The notes under the pieces were generated by a model, which did not search any database, was not told where the DNA came from, and worked only from the letters and a program-made list of their open reading frames with translations. Below, piece by piece: positions 1 through 11,684 of a DNA stretch of 64,000 nt. Source of the DNA: Bacillus sp. DNRA2. GTDB lineage: Bacteria > Bacillota > Bacilli > Bacillales > Cytobacillaceae. Location: the NCBI RefSeq assembly GCF_012843265.1, contig NZ_JABAIT010000013.1, forward strand, positions 1-64,000. Direction: 5' to 3'. A program made the position numbers and the translations under genes. How positions within the stretch are numbered: position 1 is the stretch's first letter; each line of letters opens with the position of its first letter.

Positions 1-10
1 AATGGAATTT

Positions 11-47
11 AAAAAAGATGACCCCTATTCAATTTAGGAATCATCTT
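11..47 (-). terminator. Intrinsic terminator downstream of the 176-754 gene
   Basis: AAGATGA (15-21) pairs with TCATCTT (41-47), and an inner CCTA/TAGG stem lies between them. Read on the minus strand, the hairpin runs into a T-rich tract, so it would end transcription of the minus-strand membrane-protein gene. Confidence 0.7.
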
Positions 48-175
48 CTAGTTGCTTAACCTCTTTTTTTATTGTGTCCTTGACATGGGTGCCATTTTAG
101 AAGCTTATTCATTTTTCGGTAGCCTTTTTTATTTCTTGATGGCGGTCAATGAATGATAAAATATCATAAGTCTTG

Positions 176-754
176 CTAAATAGAATGAGTTGGATTTGAG
201 ATGTCTAAGTTAACTGTTAGTTTTCGCTTATAGTCTGCAAAAAGCATAAAAATTAACAATAGTAGCAGAATCACCATCGAGAACGGAATTATCCATAACT
301 GGGAAGGAACAAGCGACCATCCGATTACAGTAATGATAATTGATAATACAGGAGACATAATGTAAAAAGGTTTGCAATTATAGAGCCACCCATATGGGAA
401 GAAATGGGCCCCAGTAATGATGGCGAAAAATAAAACCATCATATTTGGGTCTTTAGCGAATGCCCAAAACATAATTGGAAAATAAATAAATTGGGCCACA
501 TTGAATATAACACCCAAACCGCTTAGTTGAATATCTTTAAAAATCCACTCAGCTTTAATAAGTTTTGAAATCAAAATTGCCAATGGAAACAAGATTCCGG
601 TTGCAAACAGCATGATGACATTTTTTGAGTTAATCTCAATGTCTAATGTAAAAACCACTGTAATAATTGTCCAAATGATTGCACCTGACAATAAAAACCC
701 AATACCGTTTTTACCCCTGACAGATAGCTTGTTTTGTACTTCCTCTAGATTCAA
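176..754 (-). CDS. DUF7010-like integral membrane protein
   Basis: A 192-residue, very hydrophobic protein with about six predicted membrane segments (roughly residues 17-36, 45-62, 80-100, 104-122, 132-150, 152-172) and a short charged C-terminus. It resembles the small DUF7010-type membrane proteins of Bacillus; no enzymatic motif is visible and the function is unknown. The start is TTG at 752-754, preceded by a good GGTGGAG ribosome site five bases upstream. It stands alone, with a terminator directly behind it. The family name rests on general resemblance only. Confidence 0.7.
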   Translation of the reverse strand: MNLEEVQNKLSVRGKNGIGFLLSGAIIWTIITVVFTLDIEINSKNVIMLFATGILFPLAILISKLIKAEWIFKDIQLSGLGVIFNVAQFIYFPIMFWAFAKDPNMMVLFFAIITGAHFFPYGWLYNCKPFYIMSPVLSIIITVIGWSLVPSQLWIIPFSMVILLLLLIFMLFADYKRKLTVNLDISNPTHSI

Positions 755-900
755 ATTTACTCCACCTTCCCAATGTAAAGTTTCTCAACGATTCGTTAAA
801 TAGGTATACGAATTGATATCGAATTAGTTTCATAATATTCTGATATAAACACATAAAGTAACCTTAATAAAACGATTGGTGAATTGGAAATATGGAAGGC

Positions 901-926
901 AAAAAACTCGCCGCAGCGAGTTTTTT
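901..926. terminator. Bidirectional intrinsic terminator
   Basis: CTCGC-CGCA-GCGAG flanked by A6 on the left and T6 on the right. It works on both strands and most directly ends the minus-strand SDR gene that stops at 932. Confidence 0.85.
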
Positions 927-931
927 AGTTG

Positions 932-1801
932 TTATGCGTGTGGAATTTCATTTACGATTTTTTCAAGAGCTTCCTTTATCGGAGTTAGCGGACGACCAAG
1001 TATTTTTTCAAAGTCATTGCTTTCAACAGCAAGTGAACCATTGCGAATACTTTCTTGGATCCCGACGACAATTGGAATAACATAATCAGGTAATCCAATG
1101 CCTTTCATTGTTTCAGCGTATTGCTCATCATTAACTTGTCGAACAGGTACTTCTTTTCCAATCACTGAACTTAGTTCTGCTACTAATTTTTCTTGTGTTA
1201 AAAGAGGTCCTGACAATTCATATACCGTATTTTCGTGACCGTTACCTAATAAAATGGCTACTGCAGCATCTGCGTAATCCTGCTGAATGGCCCATCCAAC
1301 TTTTCCTGGACCTGCTGAAGTTACCCAAGGTGCACCTGCTATGGCTCCTTGAATACTACCAATTTCGTTTTCTAAATACCAATTGTTACGCAAGAATGAG
1401 TAGGGAATTCCCGTTTGAATGATGGCTGCTTCTGTTGCCACATGTGGAGGTGCCATGATATTTTTGCTTTCTGTAGCATTAGCAATGCTGGTGTAGGCAA
1501 TAAACTTAACATTTGCCCGTTTAGCGGCTTCTACCGCATTTGTATGCTGACGGATTCTTGTTTCATTATCGCCATCAGCGGAGATGATTAATAAACGGTC
1601 GATACCAGCAAAAGCAATATCGAGAGTGTCTGGTTGATCAAAATCTCCTTGGCGTACTTCTATACCAAGGGAACGTAAATTTTCAGCTTTGTTCGGATTT
1701 CGAACACTTACTGCTAATTGACTTGCAGGAAGTGTATTTAATAATGATGCAATTATTTTTGAACCTAATTTCCCGGTTGCTCCAGTGATTAAATATTTCA
1801 T
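932..1801 (-). CDS. NmrA-like SDR oxidoreductase (NAD(P)H:quinone oxidoreductase type)
   Basis: A 289-residue atypical short-chain dehydrogenase of the NmrA/QOR2 class. It opens with a Rossmann nucleotide-binding motif (GATGKLGSKI, residues 7-16), followed by a strand ending in SVRNPNKAENL, where the Arg suggests NADP(H) preference. Similar to E. coli YtfG-type quinone reductases and many Bacillus homologues. The ATG start has AAGGAG about eleven bases upstream. It is divergent from an Rrf2-family regulator gene, and several TGTAAT/GTTACA palindromes lie in the shared intergenic region, so redox- or electrophile-responsive control by that regulator is a reasonable inference. The substrate is not known. 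Confidence 0.85.
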   Translation of the reverse strand: MKYLITGATGKLGSKIIASLLNTLPASQLAVSVRNPNKAENLRSLGIEVRQGDFDQPDTLDIAFAGIDRLLIISADGDNETRIRQHTNAVEAAKRANVKFIAYTSIANATESKNIMAPPHVATEAAIIQTGIPYSFLRNNWYLENEIGSIQGAIAGAPWVTSAGPGKVGWAIQQDYADAAVAILLGNGHENTVYELSGPLLTQEKLVAELSSVIGKEVPVRQVNDEQYAETMKGIGLPDYVIPIVVGIQESIRNGSLAVESNDFEKILGRPLTPIKEALEKIVNEIPHA

Positions 1802-1827
1802 AGTACATTACTCCTTTTGATGTTAAT

Positions 1828-1947
1828 TGTAATCGTTTTGGTTACATGTATTCATTTTAGTTACATGTAGTTCGTTTGTCAACTGATAATACCCTTATAT
1901 ATATTGTCCTTAATTTGATATAATGTACTTGTAATTAAATTAATTAC
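1828..1947. promoter_or_regulatory. Candidate operators between the SDR and Rrf2 genes
   Basis: Three related sites are visible: TGTAATC/GGTTACA inverted halves at 1828-1846; the direct repeat GTTACATGTA at 1841-1850 and 1860-1869; and a perfect palindrome GTAATTA-AAT-TAATTAC at 1931-1947. They occupy the divergent promoter region and are plausible binding sites of the adjacent Rrf2 protein. This is inference from position and symmetry. Confidence 0.5.
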
Positions 1948-1994
1948 ATGATTATCACTAAATATTTCAACAGAAACTAGGGATGGTGAAGTTG

Positions 1995-2420
1995 GTGTCC
2001 ATCAGTAGCAGATTTGCGGTAGGAATTCATATTTTAACTCTGATTGATTTTAATAAAGAGGGAACAAGTTCTTCTGAATTTATAGCGTCGAGCGTTAATA
2101 CGAATCCAGCTTTGATAAGAAAATTAATCGGAATGCTGAAAAAGGCTGGATTAGTTGAGGTACATCCTGGTATTGCGGGGGCAAAACTAGCAAAGAATTT
2201 ATCTGAAATTACGTTATTGGATGTATACAAAGCGGTGAATGTGGTACAGGAAAAAGAATTGTTTAGTTTACATGAAAATCCAAACCCACAATGTCCTGTA
2301 GGTAAAAATATCCAAAGTACAATAGAACCGATATTGGCAGCAGCCCAACTTGCAATGGAAAAGGTTTTGGGGACCGTAACTATCGAGGATATTGTAACGG
2401 ATATTGAGAAAAGAGTGTAA
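1995..2420 (+). CDS. Rrf2-family transcriptional regulator
   Basis: A 141-residue Rrf2/YwnA-like winged-helix repressor. The N-terminus SISSRFAVGIHIL is typical of the family, followed by the recognition-helix region (NTNPALIRKLIGMLKKAGLV) and a C-terminal dimer helix. One cysteine is visible (PQCPVG), fewer than the three used by Fe-S sensors such as IscR, so this is more like a redox- or thiol-type Rrf2 protein. I prefer the GTG at 1995: GGTGA lies five bases upstream and the start matches family N-termini. An ATG at 1983 is in frame but has no spaced ribosome site. It is divergent from the SDR gene, its likely target. Confidence 0.85.
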   Translation: MSISSRFAVGIHILTLIDFNKEGTSSSEFIASSVNTNPALIRKLIGMLKKAGLVEVHPGIAGAKLAKNLSEITLLDVYKAVNVVQEKELFSLHENPNPQCPVGKNIQSTIEPILAAAQLAMEKVLGTVTIEDIVTDIEKRV

Positions 2421-2465
2421 ATAGTGAAGTAGTTACGGACCCGATTCTTGAACCCTTAAAAAATC

Positions 2466-2495
2466 GAAGAACCGTCTTAAATAAGACGGTTCTTC
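2466..2495. terminator. Strong hairpin after the Rrf2 gene
   Basis: A 14-bp perfect stem (2466-2479 with 2482-2495) lies between two convergent genes. The flanking T-tract is weak on both sides, so it may act with processing rather than as a classical terminator. Confidence 0.6.
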
Positions 2496-2561
2496 AGTAA
2501 TTAATTACGTTATTTTCCATTTATTGAATGAGGAATACACAATGAATTTTGAGATTTGTAA

Positions 2562-4802
2562 TTAAATATATTGTGCTGTGACAGACCGCTCACAGTATAC
2601 AATACCTTCTGGTGGACCCTCATAAAGTATTTCACCGCCGCCTGTTCCCCCATTTGGCCCTAAATCGATAATCCAATCACTGTTTCGAATGACATCCAAA
2701 TTATGTTCGATAACAATAACGGTATTCCCTTTATCAACGAGTTTATTAATGATCGTAAGTATGTTAGTAACATCTGACATATGCAAGCCAGTTGTTGGCT
2801 CATCGAGGATATAGATATTACCTTTTTTATTAAGTTCTTTAGCAAGTTTTAGTCTTTGGCACTCTCCACCTGACAGGGTATTGAGTGGCTGGCCGATAGA
2901 AAGATAACCAAGTCCTACTGTGCTGAGACCTTTTAGTTTCATCTGAATGTCTTTTGCTTCGAAAAAATCCCAAGCATCTGCAACAGTCATTTCCATGATT
3001 TCCACAATATTTTTCCCTTTGTATAAGTAGTGGAGTACGTCCTGTCGATAACGAGTCCCATTACACTCACTACATTCCACTTCCATTTTATCCATAAAAG
3101 ATAAATTGAGTTCAACGGTTCCAGTTCCTTTACACGCCTTACATGCACCTGTCGAGTTGTAGCTAAATAATCCGCTGTCTACATTGTTTTCAGTAGCGAA
3201 TACTTTGCGAATTGATGACATTATGTCAGTGAAAGTTGCTGGGTTGGAGCGGCTGTTGGCGTGTACTGGGCTTTGGTCGATTAGATTTGCCTCAGGATAA
3301 TCCTTGGCAAAGACTTCGTTGACCAGGGTGCTCTTACCAGACCCCGCTACTCCAGTCACAACAGTGAAAATACCTGTTGGTACGTGGAGGCTGATGTTTT
3401 TTAAATTATGGAGGGAGCTTTTCCGACTTTCATAAAAATCAGAAACGGGTCTCGACAGCTTTTTGATGGCTATTTTATTATTTAGAAATTTAGCAGTAAG
3501 TGTATCAGAAGCCAAGAAGTCCTTGTAAGTGCCGTTAAACATAATTTCTCCACCACCAGAACCAGCGAGCGGTCCGACATCAACAACATAATCGGCAATT
3601 TTAATAACATCGGGATCATGCTCGACGACCAGAACGGTATTCCCTTTGTCACGCAGTTTTATGAGTAATTCATTGAGCAAATGAACATCCCTTGGATGAA
3701 GACCTGTACTTGGTTCATCAAAAATATACATTAGACCTGTTAAGGTACTGGACAAATATTTGACCATTTTAACCCGTTGAGACTCACCGCCGGATAGGGT
3801 AGGAGTTTCCCGAGTTAAAGTCATATAATTTAAGCCAATGTCACAGAGATTTCGTAAGCGCTCCATAATGCCAGTTACAATTGGTTTAGCATTAGGATCA
3901 TTAAATTTAGAGAGGACATCAAATAACTCATCTAACTGCATCGCAGTCAGTTCATAAATTGAATAACCATTGATTTTGGAGGTTAGTACCTGCTCGTTAT
4001 AGCGCTTACCAGCACAGGCTGGACACGTACCTGTTGTGGTGAATTCAAGTAGTTTCTTTTCACCTTGTTTTGTTGTGTCTTTGTCTCTCTTTACATTTTG
4101 GCGCATAAACTTAACCGCCAAGCCTTCGTAGGTTGTATTGATTTCGCCATTTTGATAATTGACTACGACTTTTTCAGGCTCAGCGTATACCAGCTTGTCA
4201 AATTCTTCTTTTGAGTAGTCGTTTATCTTTTTGTCATTATCAAAGAAACCGGATTCCGCATATGATTTCCAAAGCCACGTTCCCGTTCCATATCCTGGCA
4301 GTAAAATCGCACCTTCATTTAAAGACTTATCCTTATTTAACGCAGTATCAATGTTTAAAGTAATAGTCCGACCAATCCCTTCACAGGTGGGGCACATGCC
4401 ACTAGGATCATTAAATGAGTAAGCATTGCCGTAGCCGAGGTGAGGTTCTGCGAAACGTGAAAATAACAAGCGCAACAGGGGATTGATATCGGTTATAGTG
4501 CCAAGGGTTGATCGGGCATTCCCACCCAGACGTTTTTGATCGACAACAATGGCCGTTGATAGATTATGTATTTCATCAACTTCAGGTCTAGAGTATCTTG
4601 GTAAAAACAATCGGGTAAAGCTGCTGTACGTTTCATTTAATTGTCTGCCTGCTTCCTGAGCAATTGTGTCAAAAACGATCGATGACTTACCGGAACCGGA
4701 TACTCCTGTAAATATTGTTATTTTACCCTTAGGAATCCGTAAATTAATGTTTTTGAGGTTGTTTTCTCTGCCATTTACTATTTCGATATACTCTTGCTTC
4801 AT
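2562..4802 (-). CDS. Short UvrA-like ABC protein (UvrA2/DrrC type)
   Basis: A 746-residue UvrA paralogue with two ABC ATPase modules. Walker A motifs are at about residues 33-41 (GVSGSGKSS) and 485 (GVAGSGKST), signature motifs LSGGESQR (about 338) and LSGGECQR (about 643), with zinc-type CxxC modules CPTCEG, CPACAG, CKACKG and CSECNG. True UvrA is about 940-950 residues; the shorter length matches the class lacking part of the UvrB-interaction region, often found as drug or DNA-adduct resistance proteins (DrrC-like). Function in excision repair is therefore doubtful. The ATG start follows GAGGAGG. It is divergent from a double-HTH MerR regulator that may control it, and a rifamycin-inactivating enzyme follows that regulator, suggesting a small antibiotic-response cluster. 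Confidence 0.85.
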   Translation of the reverse strand: MKQEYIEIVNGRENNLKNINLRIPKGKITIFTGVSGSGKSSIVFDTIAQEAGRQLNETYSSFTRLFLPRYSRPEVDEIHNLSTAIVVDQKRLGGNARSTLGTITDINPLLRLLFSRFAEPHLGYGNAYSFNDPSGMCPTCEGIGRTITLNIDTALNKDKSLNEGAILLPGYGTGTWLWKSYAESGFFDNDKKINDYSKEEFDKLVYAEPEKVVVNYQNGEINTTYEGLAVKFMRQNVKRDKDTTKQGEKKLLEFTTTGTCPACAGKRYNEQVLTSKINGYSIYELTAMQLDELFDVLSKFNDPNAKPIVTGIMERLRNLCDIGLNYMTLTRETPTLSGGESQRVKMVKYLSSTLTGLMYIFDEPSTGLHPRDVHLLNELLIKLRDKGNTVLVVEHDPDVIKIADYVVDVGPLAGSGGGEIMFNGTYKDFLASDTLTAKFLNNKIAIKKLSRPVSDFYESRKSSLHNLKNISLHVPTGIFTVVTGVAGSGKSTLVNEVFAKDYPEANLIDQSPVHANSRSNPATFTDIMSSIRKVFATENNVDSGLFSYNSTGACKACKGTGTVELNLSFMDKMEVECSECNGTRYRQDVLHYLYKGKNIVEIMEMTVADAWDFFEAKDIQMKLKGLSTVGLGYLSIGQPLNTLSGGECQRLKLAKELNKKGNIYILDEPTTGLHMSDVTNILTIINKLVDKGNTVIVIEHNLDVIRNSDWIIDLGPNGGTGGGEILYEGPPEGIVYCERSVTAQYI

Positions 4803-4974
4803 AAAATCCTCCTCCTCAGATGTTACTCTATTGTCGCTTTAATCATTTTAACTTTTGCTTTTAGTCAAATAATATGAATACAGTATTATCATATAACATT
4901 CAAGCAATATTTCGGTTATGATACACAAAATTATTGATATAATCATATTTATGGGACTAATAAATTAACGATGG

Positions 4975-4997
4975 ACTTTAAGGTTTAACTTTAAAGT
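4975..4997. promoter_or_regulatory. Candidate MerR operator
   Basis: ACTTTAA at 4975-4981 and TTAAAGT at 4991-4997 form inverted arms nine bases apart, just upstream of the MerR-type gene and within the divergent region facing the UvrA-like gene. Autoregulation is inferred from position. Confidence 0.4.
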
Positions 4998-5014
4998 AAA
5001 GGTGATAGATGACA

Positions 5015-5743
5015 ATGGATGAAAGATTTACACCGAAGCAGATTGCACAAGCATTAGAAATAAGTTCGACAACCTTAAGACGCTATGAAAGTTTAGATTT
5101 AATTCCAGAAGTGCCCCGAACACAGAGTAAGCATCGACTTTACACAGAGGTACATTATCAAGCGTTTATCACAATCCGAACTATGCTAAAGGGATACGAT
5201 TATTCAGTTGTGTATAAGGCAATGCGAAAGATAAAATTTGAGTCGGTTGAAGAAGCCCTGTGGCTGGTCAATCATCAACAATATTTGCTGCAAATTGAAA
5301 AACAAAGAGTCGAGGAAATCCTGAATTTAATAAAAAACGCAGATTTTGATGTTTATAAAGATATTAAAATCAAAGAACATATGTCAATTGGAATTGTCGC
5401 TGAAATTGCTGGAGTAAACACTTCTGCCATTCGCCATTGGGAATCCGAAGGGCTGCTTAAATCAGAACGAAACCCAGAAAACGGTTATCGGATGTATAGT
5501 AAAAATGAATTAAAGAAAGTTTTAGTAATTAGCAGCTTGAGGAAAACGATTTATTTTATCGAACCAATGAAAAAACTCCTAAACGAACTTGAGCTACATC
5601 ATATTGAAAAAATCGAGCAATCCTTTCAACTTGCTTTGGGTAACCTAAATCATAAACTATTGCTGCAATTTAACTCGATCAAGGAAATGACGAAATATTT
5701 AGATTTATTAGCGGGCACACCATTAAAAAACCCTGATGTATAG
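5015..5743 (+). CDS. MerR-family regulator with two HTH domains
   Basis: About 242 residues carrying two winged-helix MerR modules. One is at the N-terminus (FTPKQIAQALEISSTTLRRYE, with a following wing KHRLY). A second is in the middle (MSIGIVAEIAGVNTSAIRHWE, wing NGYRMY). A helical C-terminus follows. Tandem MerR domains in one chain are unusual, because a normal MerR protein binds as a dimer with one domain per subunit; a monomer of this protein could cover a whole operator. There are no cysteine clusters for metal. An ATG at 5009 is in frame, but 5015 is better placed behind AAAGGTGA. It lies between the UvrA-like gene (divergent) and rph (same strand). Confidence 0.8.
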   Translation: MDERFTPKQIAQALEISSTTLRRYESLDLIPEVPRTQSKHRLYTEVHYQAFITIRTMLKGYDYSVVYKAMRKIKFESVEEALWLVNHQQYLLQIEKQRVEEILNLIKNADFDVYKDIKIKEHMSIGIVAEIAGVNTSAIRHWESEGLLKSERNPENGYRMYSKNELKKVLVISSLRKTIYFIEPMKKLLNELELHHIEKIEQSFQLALGNLNHKLLLQFNSIKEMTKYLDLLAGTPLKNPDV

Positions 5744-5756
5744 TGAGACATCAGGG
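5731..5756 (+). terminator. Hairpin overlapping the MerR stop codon
   Basis: CCCTGATGT (5731-5739) and ACATCAGGG (5748-5756) form a perfect 9-bp stem around the TAG stop. No T-tract follows, so it may be an RNA-stability or regulatory element between the MerR gene and rph rather than a true terminator. Confidence 0.5.
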
Positions 5757-5906
5757 GTGACGACGGTCGGTCAGTGGACACTAATTGTTATAAATTTTCT
5801 CTTCCTAAGTTAATTATACCATTTCAAAACAAGCGTTTATAGACTATTTATTTTCAAATTCTACTGCTAAAATCAGTTAGGACATGAATGATAAGGAGAG
5901 ATGTGA

Positions 5907-8510
<2,604 letters not shown>

Positions 8511-8540
8511 TTGGTTGGTTTAGGGACTTTCTCGATAACG

Positions 8541-8568
8541 TAAAAAGCTGTCCATTGACAGCTTTTTA
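8541..8568. terminator. Bidirectional intrinsic terminator
   Basis: TAAAAAGCTGTC-CATT-GACAGCTTTTTA is a perfect 12-bp stem whose A/T ends supply T-tracts on both strands. It separates rph from the convergent YhaM-like gene. Confidence 0.9.
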
Positions 8569-8585
8569 CAGTGATTTTGTTGCGT

Positions 8586-9572
8586 TTACTCCACATCTTT
8601 CGGCTTATAAATCCTACCAAGACCCCATACCTTTTGAACATCACCCTCTTGCATATCTACCATTGCTTTTGAGATCATATTGATTTTGGCATCAATATGA
8701 TCAATCATGTGACAAAGGTGAGCTTCAAGGGTGATTGGTTCAGCGGTGCTTCCCCAACCATTAGCAAGTGGACCATGATGACTGGAAATAATATTCATCA
8801 GTTCGTAAACAGCCGTTACTTCATCTTTAGTTACAGTTCGTTCAGTGCGAATCGCAACGAGTTTTCGGTCTATCATTTGGTTAACGATTTGAATATGCCC
8901 TAGAAATTGGCCATAGAGAGTATATTCTGGCGCTGTATAATCTCTGGACATTTCCACAATTTTCCCCATATCATGCAGGGTCAAGGCAGCATACATCTTA
9001 CTCCGATTTACAATTTCACCATATTGATCACAAATATTTTTGGCGATTCGTAGCAATGAAAGAGTGTGGTAGGCAAGTCCACTTTTAAAATTATGATGCA
9101 TTTTGACAGCTGCGACATGGTCCATAAAATATTTTTTATTTTCTTCAAATAGTTCAGAGGTAATTTGCTGAAGGATTGGAATTTTGATTTCATTAATAAA
9201 TGAACGAATTTCAGCCTCCATGCTTTCAACGGTTTCTGGTGCTGCTTCGATAAATTCGCGAAGGTCATATTCCTCTTTTTCAGCTACTCGGAAACTATTA
9301 ATGGTCATTTGGGTTTGCCCATTATACTCAGAGGCATCTCCAGTGAGATGAAGGATTGTTCCATTTGCAAATACTGTTAATAGTTCATCAACAGTGCGAC
9401 CGCCAAATCCATTATTCCATAGTTTACAGACTACCATTTTGTGTTTTTTGGCAACAGTAACGTTTAGATATGGATCGCCTTTTTTCGTCTTCTCCGGTTT
9501 CACTTCTTTTACCAAGCAATAGCCTTCAAAGGTATTGCCGGGTGTAATTTCTAGTAAACATGAAATGGCCAT
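8586..9572 (-). CDS. yhaM: YhaM-like 3'-5' exoribonuclease (OB fold plus HD domain)
   Basis: A 328-residue protein with an N-terminal OB-type nucleic-acid-binding domain (residues about 10-100, FEGYCLVKEVKPEKTKKGDPYLNVTVA) and a C-terminal HD metal-dependent phosphohydrolase domain. The HD motif is seen in MHHNFKSGLAYHTLSLL (about 158-173) and LHDMGK (about 199). This is the layout of the YhaM family, which degrades RNA and DNA from the 3' end. B. subtilis YhaM has 314 residues. ATG start after a GGGGGGAAA ribosome site. It stands alone between two convergent or divergent neighbours; the chromosome may hold a second copy, so orthology to yhaM itself is not certain. Confidence 0.85.
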   Translation of the reverse strand: MAISCLLEITPGNTFEGYCLVKEVKPEKTKKGDPYLNVTVAKKHKMVVCKLWNNGFGGRTVDELLTVFANGTILHLTGDASEYNGQTQMTINSFRVAEKEEYDLREFIEAAPETVESMEAEIRSFINEIKIPILQQITSELFEENKKYFMDHVAAVKMHHNFKSGLAYHTLSLLRIAKNICDQYGEIVNRSKMYAALTLHDMGKIVEMSRDYTAPEYTLYGQFLGHIQIVNQMIDRKLVAIRTERTVTKDEVTAVYELMNIISSHHGPLANGWGSTAEPITLEAHLCHMIDHIDAKINMISKAMVDMQEGDVQKVWGLGRIYKPKDVE

Positions 9573-9781
9573 TTAATTTCCCCCCAATTTTGAAACAACT
9601 CAATATATTTTGTAAGTCGTGAATTTACAAAAGAACAAATGTTCTTTATATTTTACCATAGATGTAAAATTTCTTAAATAGAAGTGGAAAGAAAGTAGCA
9701 ATGGTACGGACTTTCAACTTGAATCGACTTCTAGCATCAGGTATGGTTAGGTAGAATTGACGTATAGAAAGGTGAAATCAA

Positions 9782-10354
9782 ATGGACCATTCAGATCAAA
9801 TATGTGCTTGGGCGCAATCCAATTCCCTCATGAGAGAATATCACAACCAAGAGTGGGGAGTTCCGAATTATCAAGACAACTACTTGTTTGAAATGTTGAA
9901 TCTAGAAGGAGCACAATCAGGACTTTCCTGGTTGACCATTTTGAAAAAAAGAGAAGGATATCGAAAGGCCTTTCATCAATTTGACATAAGCGTTTGTGCC
10001 GAAATGACGGATGAAGAACTTGCGGAAATTGTTGAAAATGGCGAAGTAGTGCGTCATCCCTTAAAAATAAATTCTGTTCGATCAAATGCCATTGCAGCAC
10101 AGAAGGTAATTGAAGAATATGGAAATTTTGCAGATTATGTATGGCATTTTACTGATTTTAAACGACAAGTCAATCAATGGACTGCGACGGAACAGCTTCC
10201 AGCCAAAAGTGAATTATCCGAGCAAATAAGTAAAGACATGAAGAAGCGAGGCTTTAAATTTGTTGGGCCCGTCACGATATACTCTTTCCTTCAAGCCGTA
10301 GGAATCATCGATGACCACGTCATAACATGCCCCTACCACTCAACAAAAAAATAG
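9782..10354 (+). CDS. tag: DNA-3-methyladenine glycosylase I
   Basis: A 190-residue TagI-family base-excision glycosylase that removes 3-methyladenine from alkylated DNA. Family hallmarks are visible: an N-terminal CAWAQ with the zinc-site Cys, the YHNQEWG motif (about residues 20-26), the substrate-pocket region LNLEGAQSGLSWLTILKKREGYRKAF, and the C-terminal zinc ligands in HVITCPYH. ATG start after AAAGGTGA. The 3' end overlaps a dispersed repeat region that follows, and an MFS transporter gene starts 74 bases later. Confidence 0.92.
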   Translation: MDHSDQICAWAQSNSLMREYHNQEWGVPNYQDNYLFEMLNLEGAQSGLSWLTILKKREGYRKAFHQFDISVCAEMTDEELAEIVENGEVVRHPLKINSVRSNAIAAQKVIEEYGNFADYVWHFTDFKRQVNQWTATEQLPAKSELSEQISKDMKKRGFKFVGPVTIYSFLQAVGIIDDHVITCPYHSTKK

Positions 10355-10377
10355 CCTGTGAAACACTCTGTGAAACA

Positions 10378-10403
10378 ACAAAATTCGGGCGGTGCCTGGC
10401 ACC
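10378..10403. repeat. Dispersed hairpin repeat, copy 1
   Basis: The stretch reads AAATTCGGGC then the palindrome GGTGCC-T-GGCACC, and matches 24 of 26 bases of a second copy at 16584-16609. It resembles the small REP-like palindromes scattered in some Bacillus genomes. It sits directly between tag and the MFS gene. Confidence 0.7.
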
Positions 10404-10428
10404 AGCAGAGGCACCATTGGAGGTTAGG

Positions 10429-11655
10429 ATGGATAATTGGAAGAGGAATATTATTTTGTTTTTGAGCAGTCAGATGATTTCATTGTTTGGGACTTCTTTA
10501 GTTCAATATGCAATCATGTGGTATGTTACGCTCGAGACAGAATCTGGATTAATGATGACATTGTTTATCATTTGTGGCTTCATTCCGACATTTTTGTTGT
10601 CGCCGGTTGCTGGCGTTTGGGCCGACCGCTATAATCGAAAGCTTTTGATTATGCTATCAGATGGGATGATTGCTTTAGCCACACTTATTTTAGCCATCGT
10701 CTTTTTGATGGGGTATGATTCGGTGTGGTTGTTATTTGTAATGGCAGCGGTGCGAGCAGTTGGTACCGGCATTCAAACTCCAGCGGTTGGAGCGATCTTA
10801 CCGCAAATTGTCCCACAAGACCAGTTGACGAAAATCAATGGCATTAATGGGAGTCTGCAGGCGATCAATATGTTCGTGGCACCAATGGTTAGTGCAGCAC
10901 TATTGACAGTTTCAACCATCGACACTATCTTTTTTATTGATGTTGTAACTGCAGCAATTGCCATTTTGATTTTACTTATATTTTTGAAAATTGCTGTACA
11001 TACAAAGGCTGTTGAAAAACAAACAACCAGCCACATGGATGATTTTAGACAAGGGGTTATTTACATCAAGGAACATGATTATTTAAAAAAATTCTTCATG
11101 TTTTTCGCTGTCTTCTTTGTACTTTTAGCGCCAGGTGCTTTCTTAACACCTTTACAAGTCACGCGTAGCTTTGGCGAGGATGTTTGGCGCTTAACGGCAA
11201 TTGAAATAGCCTTTTCAGTTGGAATGATGGCAGGAGGCGGCTTAATTGCTGCATGGGGAGGATTTAAAAACAAGGTACATACGATGGCTTTCTCAAGTTT
11301 CATAATGGGAATATGCACTGTAGCGCTTGGTGTTATACCTGTGTTTTGGGTCTACTTAATCCCGATGGCGATTTTTGGTATCGCCATGCCGATTTTTAAT
11401 ACACCAACTATGGTGCTTTTGCAGGAATCAGTTGATGAAAATTATCTTGGGAGAATCTTCGGTGTGTTTGGAATGATTTCGACATCCATGATGCCAGCAG
11501 GAATGTTATTGTTTGGACCAATCGCAGATGTAATCGATATCGAATGGCTGTTAATTGGCACAGGTCTCCTGATCATCTTATTAACTTTTTTCCTCGGTAC
11601 AAATAAAGCTTTGATTGAAATGGGTAAACCAGATTTAAAGAGCCATGCTGAATAA
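10429..11655 (+). CDS. MFS transporter (macrolide/drug efflux type)
   Basis: A 408-residue major facilitator with about twelve membrane segments. It has the MFS motif A loop between TM2 and TM3 (GVWADRYNRKLLIM) and begins RNIILFLSSQMISLFGTSLVQYAIMWYV, typical of the MefA/YfmO-like H+-antiporter branch. A longer reading frame opens at 10327, but its first 34 codons cover the tag stop and the dispersed repeat. The true start is ATG 10429, five bases after GGAGG. Substrate unknown. A second member of the same broad family is at 55602-56876. Confidence 0.88.
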   Translation: MDNWKRNIILFLSSQMISLFGTSLVQYAIMWYVTLETESGLMMTLFIICGFIPTFLLSPVAGVWADRYNRKLLIMLSDGMIALATLILAIVFLMGYDSVWLLFVMAAVRAVGTGIQTPAVGAILPQIVPQDQLTKINGINGSLQAINMFVAPMVSAALLTVSTIDTIFFIDVVTAAIAILILLIFLKIAVHTKAVEKQTTSHMDDFRQGVIYIKEHDYLKKFFMFFAVFFVLLAPGAFLTPLQVTRSFGEDVWRLTAIEIAFSVGMMAGGGLIAAWGGFKNKVHTMAFSSFIMGICTVALGVIPVFWVYLIPMAIFGIAMPIFNTPTMVLLQESVDENYLGRIFGVFGMISTSMMPAGMLLFGPIADVIDIEWLLIGTGLLIILLTFFLGTNKALIEMGKPDLKSHAE

Positions 11656-11684
11656 TTTTAATAAAAAAAATGAAGGTGAGCGAA

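Noticed and set aside
5757-5906. Rifampicin-associated element before rph
   Set aside because: No GGGGCTTGCGGCAAGCCCC-like repeat is present; only a hairpin at the preceding gene's stop.
10327-10428. 34-codon N-terminal extension of the MFS gene
   Set aside because: It translates the tag stop region and a dispersed repeat; GGAGG lies five bases before ATG 10429.
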